DNA from: Catonia carolina | Lineage: Eukaryota; Arthropoda; Insecta; Hemiptera; Achilidae | Assembly (NCBI GenBank): GCA_035578175.1 | Contig: JAQMRL010000008.1 | Location: 90,376,541-90,440,540 of the forward strand | Reading direction: 5' to 3' | DNA: 64,000 bases | Shown: in pieces, positions 22,876-34,800 of the stretch | Layout: each line of letters starts with the position of its first letter | Position numbering within the stretch: the stretch's first letter is position 1 | The notes under the pieces: model-generated | The model's database searches: none | What the model was told of the DNA's origin: nothing | What the model saw: the letters and a program-made list of their open reading frames with translations, nothing else | Position numbers and translations under genes: made by a program

Positions 22876-23269
22876 ATACTATTTTTCAGGGCTGATGAGC
22901 TCTAAACGTATGCATTGCCCCTTACCCACTTCATAGCTAGCCAATGACTTGCTAGCGACGTTGCCAACACTTGTTCTCATAGCTCTGTAACATATTTTGC
23001 CAGCCATGTTTTTTGGCGTTTCAATAACAATTATAACCTATGAACATACAAACAGCTGATTATATTATAAAGTATTGCATCTTAACAAGCTCTATAACAT
23101 ATGTGTTCAGTACAAGATGCAAGACATGAGTGAACTACTGCGGCTTTTATATGCATGCGCACGTAATGTTTGTCAGGTTGAAAACATTCGTACAATCTGA
23201 AAATGCTGGCAAACATTCTGATTGGTCTAAACGCATGGAACAGCAGAGCTCATCAACCAGGAAAAGTAT
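22876..23269. mobile_element. FB-X, compact copy
   Basis: 394 bp with inverted ends around GGCTGATGAGCTCT and AGAGCTCATCAACC. The body (CCCACTTCATAGCTAG; GTACAATCTGAAAATGCTGG) is shared with 3520-5799. It lacks the palindromic core of copy 1 and shows the basic form of the family. Confidence 0.78.
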
Positions 23270-24465
23270 TATAGTTAATAATAAATTATTATAATAATTA
23301 ATAAATTATTTAGCACTTATCTACATATTTTATTACTAATTAAGATGTCATATATTATGGCATATTGTCTGTCACTGGAGCTACATAAAAAGTAAGATCT
23401 GAATATCATGAACTGAAATTCATGCAGGGTACATACAATAATATTTATTTTAAATGTATTGCCATTACAGAATTAAAATATACGTAATTAATTACGAATA
23501 AAATTAATGATGGTGAATGTAAACAAATTGTGATTTGTACAATTGGTCCAAACTTTCAAATATTATCTACCATAAACCTACATGCTTACCTATACAACTG
23601 ATTGCTTCTTTTATTAAAGACACTTACAACTCATTATTTATTTACATGCTTTCTTTCAAGTTAATTTACATACCTAAACAAACATTTTTTACAAGTTGTT
23701 TTAAGTAAAATATACTATTTAAGGTTATGGTAACTTTAATAACAGTGTACTGACTACAACTGGAGAGTATTTATTTAATATTTTAACTATTTAAATGCGA
23801 CTAAGAGAAGTTTCCAGTGTATACATACAGCCAAATTTACATAAAAACTTTGGAAAAATCATGCCAAATGAACTAACCTGAATCTATCACAAAATATCTG
23901 GCACAACATGCCAAATTGTTCAATAAATCAAACTTAAACTGAAAAGTGTGGCACAAAAATGTGCCAGATAGTTCAATAACTAGCCAAAACTTTTTTAAAA
24001 ATTCCTAATATAGATAAAACCAATCATTTAATGATGAAATGAAAACTGTTGTGCATGCACATAAACTGGAAACATCTTTTTTGCTTCTGTAAAGGTTATT
24101 TCTTAAATTAAAATAAAATAAATTATTTATTTAAAATATATTGTGCAATTAACAATTAATTCAATGGGCAAATTTATTTATAACCACATCATTTAAAAAA
24201 CTGTACAAAGGTGCTCTATGACCATTTAAATAGTAACTTTATTTTTTATGTAAAAGTTATAATTTATTTAACTGTACGCAGTATAAGCTTTTTATTGTAA
24301 AGTAAAACAATGCGTAATTAATTCTAATAAGTACAAAATAGTTTTATTATTTATTTACAAGATGCAAACAACATATTATTTGTTTAAAAAAATCTTGAAA
24401 TTTTTGTACATTCTGTAACAAACTATATTATATAATAAATGTTCTCATTGTTTCCTATTATGTAT
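23270..24465. other. AT-rich stretch, nothing recognised
   Basis: A local near-repeat at 23820-23990 contains three versions of an AAATGTGCCAGATAGTTCAA-like phrase, possibly an old tandem duplication. No ORF. Confidence 0.4.
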
Positions 24466-24469
24466 GTAC

Positions 24470-24700
24470 GTTGAATCAGTTCAATTTAGGAGCAATAAGT
24501 AACTCCGTGACGCAATTAGGTGAGGATGATATGTATGATGTGTAAATGAGTTGTAGTCTTATACAGACTCAGGCCGACCTGAGAGACTCAGGCCTGAGAG
24601 AGTATGGTTAATTTGAGAAGTATGATTAACACAAAAGTACACTGGTAACCACTATCTAGTGTTCAAATCTGTATAAAAGTAACATCTTTACTAGGATAAA
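24470..24700 (-). repeat. SINE-A copy (left half of an inverted pair)
   Basis: Matches the tail and body of SINE-A in minus orientation (CAGTTCAATTTAGGAGCAAT; GGTAACCACTATCTAG), with a small internal duplication of GAGAGACTCAGGCC. Confidence 0.75.
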
Positions 24701-24737
24701 GTACCTTAAAAATATAAAATTTCATTAAGGTAACAAC

Positions 24738-25022
24738 CCACTGGGTTCATCTAGCGATCATTGCTACAAGTCAGCTATAAACAGCTGAATTTCAGAGATG
24801 AAGGTTCCTTGGTTTAAATCCTAACAAAATAAATAATTTTTATGGATTTGGATTTATAAATATTTGTAACTGGTGTACTTTGATGGTTGATGTTTAATTA
24901 ACTACTCTCTCAGGAATGATACGCCTGAGTCTCTGCAAGACTGCACTTCATTTATACATCATCCTTATCTCATTAGGTCATGGGGTTGCTTAATGTTCTT
25001 GACTGAACAGATTGCAATGTAC
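24738..25022 (+). repeat. SINE-A copy (right half of an inverted pair)
   Basis: Plus-strand head ACCCACTGGGTTCATCTAGC, box B-like GGTTTAAATCC and a tail ending CTGAACAGATTGCAATG. It faces away from the previous copy, so the two form a long imperfect inverted repeat. Confidence 0.78.
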
Positions 25023-25024
25023 AT

Positions 25025-28000
25025 CCATTAGGAAATGAAAATACGGTAACAATGGTATGGTATACTAATAAAACTATTCTTTCACCCCGCAAAAAAGTTG
25101 TTTAGCTGAGTCTGCGGTCAAGGCAAGGACCGCCGACTCACTTTTTTGGACCATGAGCTCTAAAGAATATATTGTTTTAGATCTTATTTTGGTGGTGATG
25201 TAAAGTTTTTTACATTTAAGCGGTCCATACTGAGAACAACTGGTGATGTCAACAAAACATATACCCAAGTTTCTCTGAAGAGAGTTTACGCTCACTGGAC
25301 AAGTTTACAGCTGCGATTAGGCTGAAAGAAACTCTTGATAGCGCCACACAACAAAAAACTACAAATTTTATTAACAGCCATTAAACAGTAGTTTGAAACT
25401 GTTGTTGTATTTTACTGCTCAAACCTTTTCGAAATCAACAATAATTGTTGATTTGATTAGTACTAAGGTTTACCAAGATCGCCATATCAAAATTTTTACA
25501 GTCGACAAGGTAGGCCTAAGTAAAAAATTGACTGGACTGTGGAAGGCTCATTAAAATTTTAAATGGATCTTAATCAAACTTAGTTGATGATCATTGCACT
25601 AGACTGTAAAACTGAAAGTGCTGGGTTCAACACCCCACCAGAGTTGGGAAAATTACAATAAATTAAAACCCATCAATAGTGTACCATAACTCAATGTAGT
25701 TGATAAAGACCAAAATATAAAATAAATTTGGCCATTTCCTTTGTTTAAATTAATAATATATTCATATATACAAATACATTTATTAAACTTTATTAAACGG
25801 ACTGTTTCTCATTAATCAGAAGAATTGCAAAAATCAAAACGCGCTCTCAAAACAATTGTTTTATCTAACGTCATTACTGATAAAAATTCTGAAAAAACTA
25901 CAGTTTATTCATTTATAATAGGTATACAATATATAGGTATAATAGGTACGCGCCTTTTGAGTATAATTACAAGAAAATTGCTTCATAATTCTTTGTGTTT
26001 GGGCGAGCAAAATTTTCAACCGTGAAAATTTTTGTGTTTACTTTAGATTTTTTAGTATAACGAGGTTAAATTTCAGTTTAGCAAAAAATTTACAAAACAT
26101 GCTTAGTAGATGAGAGTTGAATGAATAAATGTATATTTTTCATTTAGGTTTCCGTAAATATTTGACGGAGTTATAAAGTTTTCAAAATTAGTTTAATTTC
26201 CTATCTCATATAAACTATCGGTGAACCAAGCGATGTAAAATATTTTTTATACAAGCTATTTTCCGACAAAAAATTCTAAATAATAAATAAAAGTTAGTAG
26301 AGTGAAGAAGCATACCTAACTGATACATGATTCAAAGAAAACTGGGTCGAACGAAGCGAAAAATGTAGAAAACATACAGGCGACAGAAAGCGAGGGGTAA
26401 TATTTACATTCTTTTACGGTGATGTCACAGAGCCACTACCATACTCAAAGTAAAGCTATAAGCAATTGTGCGTAGGAAATTTTTTTGTCTGCAACAACTT
26501 GGTTCAAACAATTCTGTAGAATGAATGAGAGGGAAGCTGGTTACATTTTCCTTGCAACGCTACAAAGAGCCGTATTTTTGACGTGAGTACGGCAAACCCC
26601 CTTCCGAACAGTAAAATGAACTCGTCAACCCACATCAAGGGCAAATTTCATCAAAGAAAATTCACAGCTTCAACACAAACTAAAGATATTGAATGTATGT
26701 TGATTTATACATGAGCTGCACGGACTTCCATCACAGCATACTGATTCCCTAACCATCAATGCCACCAACAGACTAAAGAGAGAATAAAAAATTTCCCCTT
26801 TATGATATTCTGTTTCTCAAAACACTATTAGATCCGTTAAATAATTCCCTTCAAGAAAAGTGCAAAATTTACCGGTCTCTGATTTATACTGACCTTGCGA
26901 AGCATGTTTTATCGCCCCACCTACAATCCATTCAGGATCACCTAAAATTAGATGAACAGTGTGAACCGGGTTAAACATTATAGAAAATCCACTGTTTAAA
27001 GCATATTTTATTTTTTATTGTACTTATTGTAAAGAAAAGAAAATTAAAAAACTACCAGAATGGTCCAAGAATTATTACTGAGTAGTGCTTTTATGGTGTT
27101 ACCACATCATGAGCTTGTTATAATATATGAAATTAATTATTATTGTGTATATGACAATGACATACCTGTAATTGTCATGACACGCAGAGGAGGTTAATAT
27201 CTTTGAAAAAATCTATATAATGTGCAATTTTAAATATAATAAAAAGCCAAAGATTTGGTAACTTCACAAAAGCGCTAATTCAGAAAGTGTTGTTGTTTAT
27301 TCTTTTGACTGTTCAGGTGGTTTTCTAAAATCTTTATTTTAGAATAAATAAAATAAAAATATATTTTATATATTCGATTTGGAACACTCTTTATGTTCTT
27401 CAATATCTTTTAATTAAAAATCTATTATTAAACAGTCATTGGCCTCAGGGCCAATGTATTCAGTCAGCTAATATAAAGTAACTTTCAATTGTTAAGTTAC
27501 ACCAAAGAGTTGAACAATTTAGAATGGTAACCCACTGGCAGAAATACATGAACAAACATCACTGGGTGTTTTCGTATGAATTCACACCAAAAGAAAAAAC
27601 TAGCAAAAAGCAACAATCAATTCAATGTTTTTTTTCAAAATAAAAAAATAGTTCTTGATGACAAAATAAAAATGAAAAACCTGTCTTTCAGGAAATACAA
27701 TGTCCCTCAGCATAATACAGTGAAAATATTGCCACGTATTAACATAATTTCTTAAAATAAATAACACATTTTACTTGCAATCTTGTAAACAAATAATAAT
27801 TACATAATCATATTTATTGACAAATTAAAATAGTAAATCTACTTTTCTATTGCTTGGTTGATGATAAAAAATTATCTTGGGATTAAATTACACTGGCGAA
27901 TAAATAAATGGAGATACATTTCTCACATGAACAGTATTATACTGTAATATTATAAATTATACAATTAATTATCTCATTAAATAGCACAGTATAAAAAATA

Positions 28001-28880
28001 TTTACTAGCATACGTTTAACAATATATTTATATTTTATATACATGTCGTAAATACCATAAAATAATTTTCATCTAATCAAAATAGTTTGATGTTGAAAAT
28101 TCAGTGATTATATTTTACATAAATATGTGTATTTTCTGAAAAAAAAGAAACAAAACCATATTATGCCAATATTTAAAAAAGCGTTTTATTAGTTTAGAAT
28201 TCACAGATAAAGGATTACGAGGCAATTATTAATGGCTTCCTAAGAAAAGAAAACTAGTAAAGGTAACTTGAGTAAGGAGTAAGCAATGAATTTGGCCACC
28301 TGTAAATTAGCTAACCTCATGTGCAGTGATGGAAGGGGATAATGATCCCAAAGGCAGTGTGTAAGAAGGGATTTGGTAGGAAACATAAAATGCTGTTGGG
28401 AGTGGCAATGTCAATAGTATTTTAGCCTATAATGTCAGTTTGGGAAAAACGAAATAGGCTAGGACGGACCCCAGAAGCCATGTACAACCTTAGGGGGACC
28501 ATCAAAGGCATTTTAAATGAATAACTGACCATAAGAAAGAGGGTGGAGAAATATGTGTAGTCTAAAGCAGGTCATTGCCTAAAAAGCTGCTATAATTTGA
28601 AATGGAGGAAAAAGCAAGATTTTTCAATGTTTGTAGTTGTTTAGGTGAAGAGCCAAAAGATTGGTTGGAAACCCTAGAGATTTTCAGCAGAATAAGGAGT
28701 AAGGTTTACTCTGCCTTCCACAGCGAAAAATGTGGCTGCTGATATACTAAACCTCCTGAAAACGACTTACTTTCGACCACACAAATGATATCTTCCTTTC
28801 ATTATTAAGGAGTCTATTATGTGTAATAAAATTTGTAACTGTCAGAGGAGATTACTCAGTATCTCTTAAAAGTCCACCTC
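25025..28880. other. Long unassigned stretch without a recognised gene
   Basis: About 3.9 kb with only short ORFs (25074-25295 minus, 25825-26025 plus), neither with a motif I recognise. 25580-25640 has a tRNA-like patch (GCTGGGTTCAACACCCCACC). 26340-26980 and 28250-28800 are GC-richer than their surroundings and may be decayed TEs. Confidence 0.4.
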
Positions 28881-28884
28881 TTAT

Positions 28885-29560
28885 GTTAATACTTTTTCTT
28901 CTTCTGCTTCTCCTCCTCATGGATTAGACATATCTACATGTTCCGGCACTAATCTTTTCTTCGGTTTTCCAATATCTCTATGGTTTTCAATATCTCTATT
29001 GGTGTGAACCTTTTAGCTAAACCAGTTAAATGGCTTTCTGGCATTTGATTTAAATGATCAACCATTGGACATGGTATAATTTCATTTTTTCATTAATGAA
29101 AAAATTCTCAATTCTTGACTTATATCTTCCTTTCCGTTCCTGTCTAGTCTTGTACAATCCTTGACGGACCTTAAGAATTTATTTTTCTGGAGTTTGGATT
29201 TCTTTGGGTATTTCTTTTCTCCCTTTCCCTCATCACCTATGCTTCGCTGCCATATGTCAAGGCTGCAACCCCCAATGTCTTACAAAACTTTAGCCTTGTT
29301 TCAGGTCTTTTGCTCGAGTGTCTTATGAATCGTCCCAAATATCTGATTAAATTTAGTTTATTATTCAAGTCATAGTCATTTTCATATGAGGCATCTGTTC
29401 CAAGGTATTTATAGTGCCTTAATTACTGTTGTATGTGTCCATTAACAACTATTTTGAATCTTATTGGGATCTTTCCACAGAACAACATGACTTTTGCCTT
29501 GTTTGTTGAAATATTTATATTGTGTTCTTTCATATATTTGGTGCGTGTGAAGAGCTCTTA
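28885..29560 (-). pseudogene. LINE reverse-transcriptase fragment
   Basis: Minus-strand conceptual fragments: KYMKEHNINISTNKAKVML, FCGKIPIRFKIVVNGHIQ, YKYLGTDASYENDYDLNNK and KFCKTLGVAALTYGSEA. This matches the thumb region after the YADD motif of LINE reverse transcriptases. Stops and frameshifts are frequent. Confidence 0.75.
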
Positions 29561-29589
29561 TTCAATAATTCAAACATTTGATTGAAACC

Positions 29590-29662
29590 AACCATCAAAA
29601 TACAATGGTAACCACTGTCTTTTATTCAAATCCATATACAAGTAACTACCTTTACCATGTAA
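29590..29662 (-). repeat. SINE-A fragment
   Basis: About 70 bp matching the SINE-A body (CCAACCATCAAAATACAATG, GTAACCACTGTCT). Confidence 0.6.
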
Positions 29663-29944
29663 ACTTACTATGTAACTTTATTAGTAAACAGATGATTACA
29701 CTATCAATAAAAATTTTTAAAAGTATTTTAGACTTACTTCACTGAATCCATTGGTTCAACATTATTCTGTACGATGAATAATATTTTTTGGTATTCATAT
29801 TCAACAAAACTAATACTTTTTATAACAATTCAGCTACTTCATAATTTCAATTCTATCTTATCCTGCAACTAAAATTAAAAAAAAAGATTAAATTATACAC
29901 AATTAAGAAGTACACTAGAACTTTGTAATGTTATGCACAGCATA

Positions 29945-31045
29945 TAATTTAACCGTTTGTCGTTTAGGTCAACAGCCAATATGCTGTTTGAATCCCTGGA
30001 GGTTTTATTTAAGTAAAACAAATTGCACCTTGCAACTGACATCTTTACTGGGTTTGGGTATATAATGAAATTTAATTCTCTAAAAACTTAGATTAGGAAT
30101 TTCCCAGTGCTAATAATATTAGACATTAAGAACAATTTTTGTGGTTGGGGGGGGGATGCTGCCCTAAGGTCGTACGGTCCATGAAAGAGTGGAAGGTTAT
30201 CACAGAATAGAGGGTAAGGATGCGAGGGTAAAAATGTTTGATTGGTGACATAATCGGTAACCATATGGTCTTTGAGTATGTTCAATGGAATCAAGCTAGA
30301 ACCAAATGCACAGCGGTGATCAGGTAATTAAGAGTCTTAGACACGATTAGGAAGATGATTACGAATCAGAACTACTAGATTGGGGTTATGAGAAGGTGTG
30401 TCACATTCTGTGGCAGAAAGAATTGGAAAAATTATATGATGTAGTTGAGGGGATTCAGCTAGTGTGGGTGAGCCTGCAGCTGTTCCTGCTGTAACATGGG
30501 TAGCTGTAGTATAGTGTAGATCCCTGCGAGACACCAGGAACTCCCTGATTCAGAAGTGATCACCTCTTTTGTTGTGTCTCTTCCATAACTTGTGACAGCA
30601 CTCAGAAGCTATGCCACATGGGGAAGAGACTTTATGTCTTTCCTGGGAATTATTATGGTGAAGGACAGTCATGCTGTTTGGGTCTCTTGGAGCTTGCTCT
30701 TGGGAGCAAGCATGAGCTGCTGTTCAGAGGCTGGTCCACCCATCGAGAAACCACCGCTCAAGAAAAGGAGATTGCAATACACCATGGCACCACGTTCATG
30801 GCTCAAGGTGTGTCCAGTGCCCATAGTCAGTGGTCGGGAGAGATTTTAATTGGGTTAGAAGTTCCATACTTCTGGCTGTACAGGCAGCTGGTGCCATGAT
30901 GGTTTCCTCACCTCCAACGTAAAAAAACTTATTATCATTTACACATTTACCTCTTCTATTCTTAAATACTGTACCTCAAGCATTTAATCTACTGATTGTC
31001 TGAGATGAAACAGAATTATTCTTTGTGGCGAATTGAAAACAATCT
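29945..31045 (+). repeat. Old SINE-B copy, split by an insertion
   Basis: 29945-30085 matches the SINE-B head (TTTAGGTCAACAGCC, GGAGGTTTTATTTAAGTAAA). 30930-31045 matches its later part (TTTACCTCTTCTATTCTTAA). The intervening 30090-30925 is foreign. Confidence 0.65.
30090..30925. mobile_element. Unclassified insertion inside SINE-B
   Basis: About 840 bp flanked by AAAAACTTA on both sides (30082-30090 and about 30924-30932), consistent with a 9-bp target duplication. It is GC-richer than the flanks and contains a poly-G run (30146-30154). Two overlapping plus ORFs (30592-30849 and 30618-30899) have no motif I recognise. No terminal inverted repeat or poly(A) is seen. Confidence 0.45.
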
Positions 31046-31734
31046 GGTCAACCATCAAACATTAAAATTACCAGTAAATTTTTATAACAAATATTGTGAA
31101 ATCGTGTACTCATTCAGTTTACACACAACAATGTACTGTATTTAGTCAGTTATGTGTTTGACAAAACAATGCTACTGCATCCAGTGAAAAATCATTTAAT
31201 TATTCAAACAATGACTTTACAATATATCCAGTTTTTATAATGAACAGCAGTCATTTTTTAATTATCTCTATACACAATTGTGAAACTGATAAGTAATTAT
31301 ATAAGTTCTTGATATGATAGATGGCTGAAATTAAGCATATTTGTTTCTTTACAAGATGAAGAAGAAACTAAGAACTACTGACCATTTGCACTTAAGGGGT
31401 AAAAAAGATGACTTCCCTGAAACAAGTATTTCTGTACTTTCCCAAAGAACTGCAGTTATAAAAATTGACATGCACATTCTATAAGTGATACATCAGAAAG
31501 AAAAGTAACACGTAAAATCAGGGAAACACCTTTGATTCCAGGAACAAACTCATGCAATTATTGTGAATCGGTTGTAAAAAATTTATATTCTTATTTAAGT
31601 TATGTAAACCAGTTTATCTCACTTTTTTTTAATTAAGGATTGTAATTGACCACAACAGTGTTTACAACCTCTCTTAGACTAGCTTAGAACACAGCATCAA
31701 TGCACTAGATAAATTATCAATAATTTTACGAAAC
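31046..31734. other. Probable 3' flank/UTR of the DDR-like gene
   Basis: AT-rich sequence directly downstream of the receptor stop codon (minus strand). It probably includes the 3' UTR, but I cannot place the poly(A) site. Confidence 0.35.
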
Positions 31735-31899
31735 TTACGATGAATATTGTTGTAAATCATCAGATGTATTGGATACTTTTTGCTTTAGGAACAAATAAAT
31801 TTCTTTAAATGTTGGCCTTTGTGTCTGATCTCTCCTCCAGCAAGCACACAACAATTCATACACTTCTGGTGAGCATATATTAGGTTTTACTAGAAGTAC
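31735..31899 (-). CDS. DDR-like terminal exon: kinase end and stop codon
   Basis: Encodes VLLVKPNICSPEVYELLCAC, then WRRDQTQRPTFKEIYLFLKQ, a short KVSNTSDDLQQYSS tail and TAA at 31735-31737. DDRs end just after this helix, so a stop here fits. The stop is embedded in TCATC/GTAAGT, a consensus donor at 31733-31738, so an alternative splice to a further exon is possible. No convincing poly(A) signal is assigned downstream. Confidence 0.88.
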   Translation of the reverse strand, partial: VLLVKPNICSPEVYELLCACWRRDQTQRPTFKEIYLFLKQKVSNTSDDLQQYSS

Positions 31900-34800
31900 C
31901 TAGAAAATAATAAAAGAAAAATAATGTTTATTTTACTATGGAAAAGTTTTTTTTACATCAAACGCAATTAACATGTTCACAACATTTAAATTACAAGTTA
32001 AATACAGTTACATAAAAATGGTTCATTGATGGAAACAGAATTAAATAAAATTTCTTTATAAATCTGTACCTGAGAAGTAAAATGGTGTTAACTCCATTTT
32101 GGTGAGTTTTCAGAAGAAGCCAGTAAGTAGCTTTTAATTATTGTAACAAAATTTCAGTAGGTGTTGGAAACTTGAAATTTACACCTACTGTCTACAGAAA
32201 ATGTTTCTTACCTACAAATTTATTACTTCATAACTTTGTCGACTTCTATACTCCTTCCCACCCAAACAGGACTTAAACCTTAACGGCTTTCTGTATTTTG
32301 ACAATTTTTTACATTCTACATTAGTGATAACTCCAATGTGCAATAAGTTGATTTTATAAAAAAAAACTTAGTGAAATACTTACTGCTAACAATACTTTTA
32401 TTATGAAGCAGCATTTTATACACAACGTTTGAAAAAATTTCAAAATTTACCAGTAGTCTACTGTTTAATAACAGATAAATAAAACTGCAAATTCAAGAAA
32501 AATTCAAGCAAAATTTGCTTGACTATCATTAAAACACATGCAATAACAATTTTACAAAAAATCTTGTACATCATTAAAAAAATTGAAGCATTAGAGCATT
32601 TCTTTCTGAATTTAAAGGCAGTTTTAACTCAATTTTGCCAAAATTGGAGTTAACACTCTTTACCTTTTTGGTATAGAAATAATAATAACGTAATAATAAT
32701 AATAATAATAATAATAAAATAAAAAATAATAAGGAACATGTCTTTCGCGTAAACGTCACTAAACCAATTGTCTATAACAGAGTTTTTCCAAGAGTAGTAA
32801 ATCTTTTCGTTAGTAACCCTACTGCCAAAAATTTAATTTATGCTATTACGATACAAGTGTTAAATATTCTTTGTATATTTTATTAGTTCTATTTTACTAA
32901 CAGTTTATAATTATTGATAGTGTTTAGGTACGTAACTTAACTTGTTATTTTCACCTACAGTATTTACACCTTAAAATGATTCGTCATAATTTTTACAAAA
33001 TTTATCATATTTTGTTTCATTAAATTTATTTTTGAATTCCAGCGAGTGTACTAATTATTTAAATTAACTTGTAGAGTCGGATCAGCTGAGGTTTGGCTTA
33101 TCCAACTTATCTCCTGGTCCCATTTGTGTTGGATAATTAAGGGCTTTACTGTAGCCTATTTAATTAACTGACAGAAGGGATAGCTGAAAATCTCCAAAAA
33201 TAAGATAGTATTAAAAAAGTACTTCATACAGCAGACTAGAAAATGATCTGTTTGTAATTAGGTAAGGTGAAATTACACAGTAGGTTACAATCTGTTCAAT
33301 TCAGAACAATAAACAACTCTATGAGATGAGTATGGCATGTAAATGAGAAGTAGTCTTGTACAGACCCAAGCCGATCATTCCTGAGAGAGTATGGTTAATT
33401 GAACCCCAACCATCAAACTAAATCCGTAAAAAAATATATTCAAATCCGTAAAAAAGTAACTACTTTCACTAGGATTTGAACGAGGAACCTTTGTCTCTGA
33501 AAATCAGGTGATAAACAGCTGACTTTAGCAAGGACTCTACCACTAGACCAATCCGGTGGTAAAAAAAGTAAGAAAATAATAAATAAAAAACGTAAATAAA
33601 AAATACAATTACCTGCAGTTCTCCACCATAATACATATTTTCCGCATTTTGAATGACTTGATCATTGGTCATATGTAAGAAAGGCTTCTGTCGAGCAAGA
33701 CTTAAAATTTCCCATACAGTCACACCATACGACCAAACACTGCTTGAACACGTGTATCGTTCCTGAATAAATAAATAAATAAATAGATTACAGTATCATT
33801 CAAGTATAATGTGAGAATCAAAATTATTGTTTCTACTTTTCCCTCCCTGTCAGTAACTTATTTCACAGGAGGGGCATTGGCGTACTGGAAACATGAGCCT
33901 ACCTGATGAAATCGATAGATGCCAAGCACCTGAAAATGGTTAATTGTTTGGTGAAATTTGTATTTATTATCACTGTATTTGTTCTTAGAGTGTCAACTCC
34001 ATCAATGGAGATTAGCCAAAACTCTAGAAAATTACTCTCTATTAAGAACAACCCTTGAAAGAGTGTATGTATGTTTGACTAGTCACTAATATTCTTCAAC
34101 CATGAGCATTTCCTTCTTCCAGTGCTATGTCTACTCTCAATTTTACCATTGAGAACAAGTCAAATCTTGTACATTATCACCCCTGAGTAAGTGACCAATA
34201 TAGCCAGTCTTCTTTATTATCATTATGCACATTAATATACAGTCCACAACCATGTCTCTTACAACCTATATTACATTACATTACAACAACCAGGGCGTTC
34301 AGGCCTCTGCAGCCCCTCCTCACCGCGACCTAAAAGATCTTTTGTGATTCTTACAACCTATATACTCGTATTCATAATATGACTGGTACATAAAATTCTG
34401 AGGGTTGCCAAAGCACCCATTCTAGCCAGTAATAAATTTTTATTTTTTTAAAAATCCCTGATGTGTGTATGTTGCAATCTGTTCAATTTAAGAATAATTA
34501 GCAACCCTATGACCCAATCAGATGTGGATGATATGTATGACAAAATGAGCCTGATATGTATGATGAAATCGACCTGAGTCTGTACTGACTCAGGCCAACC
34601 GTTTCTGAAAAATTATCATTAATTTTGAACCCCAACCATCAAAGTACGTTGGTAACCACTGTCTATAATCCATTTACTATAACTTCTCTCACAGAATTTC
34701 TCCTTCTTCGCCAACTACTTCTGCTACGGTTAGTAAAGTGAGCCCCTACCACCACACCACTACTACTACTACTACCAAGGCCACCACTCCTCTAACTTCT

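Noticed and set aside
24000..25000. CRISPR-like spaced repeats
   Set aside because: The repeats are dispersed SINE copies, and the DNA is clearly eukaryotic.
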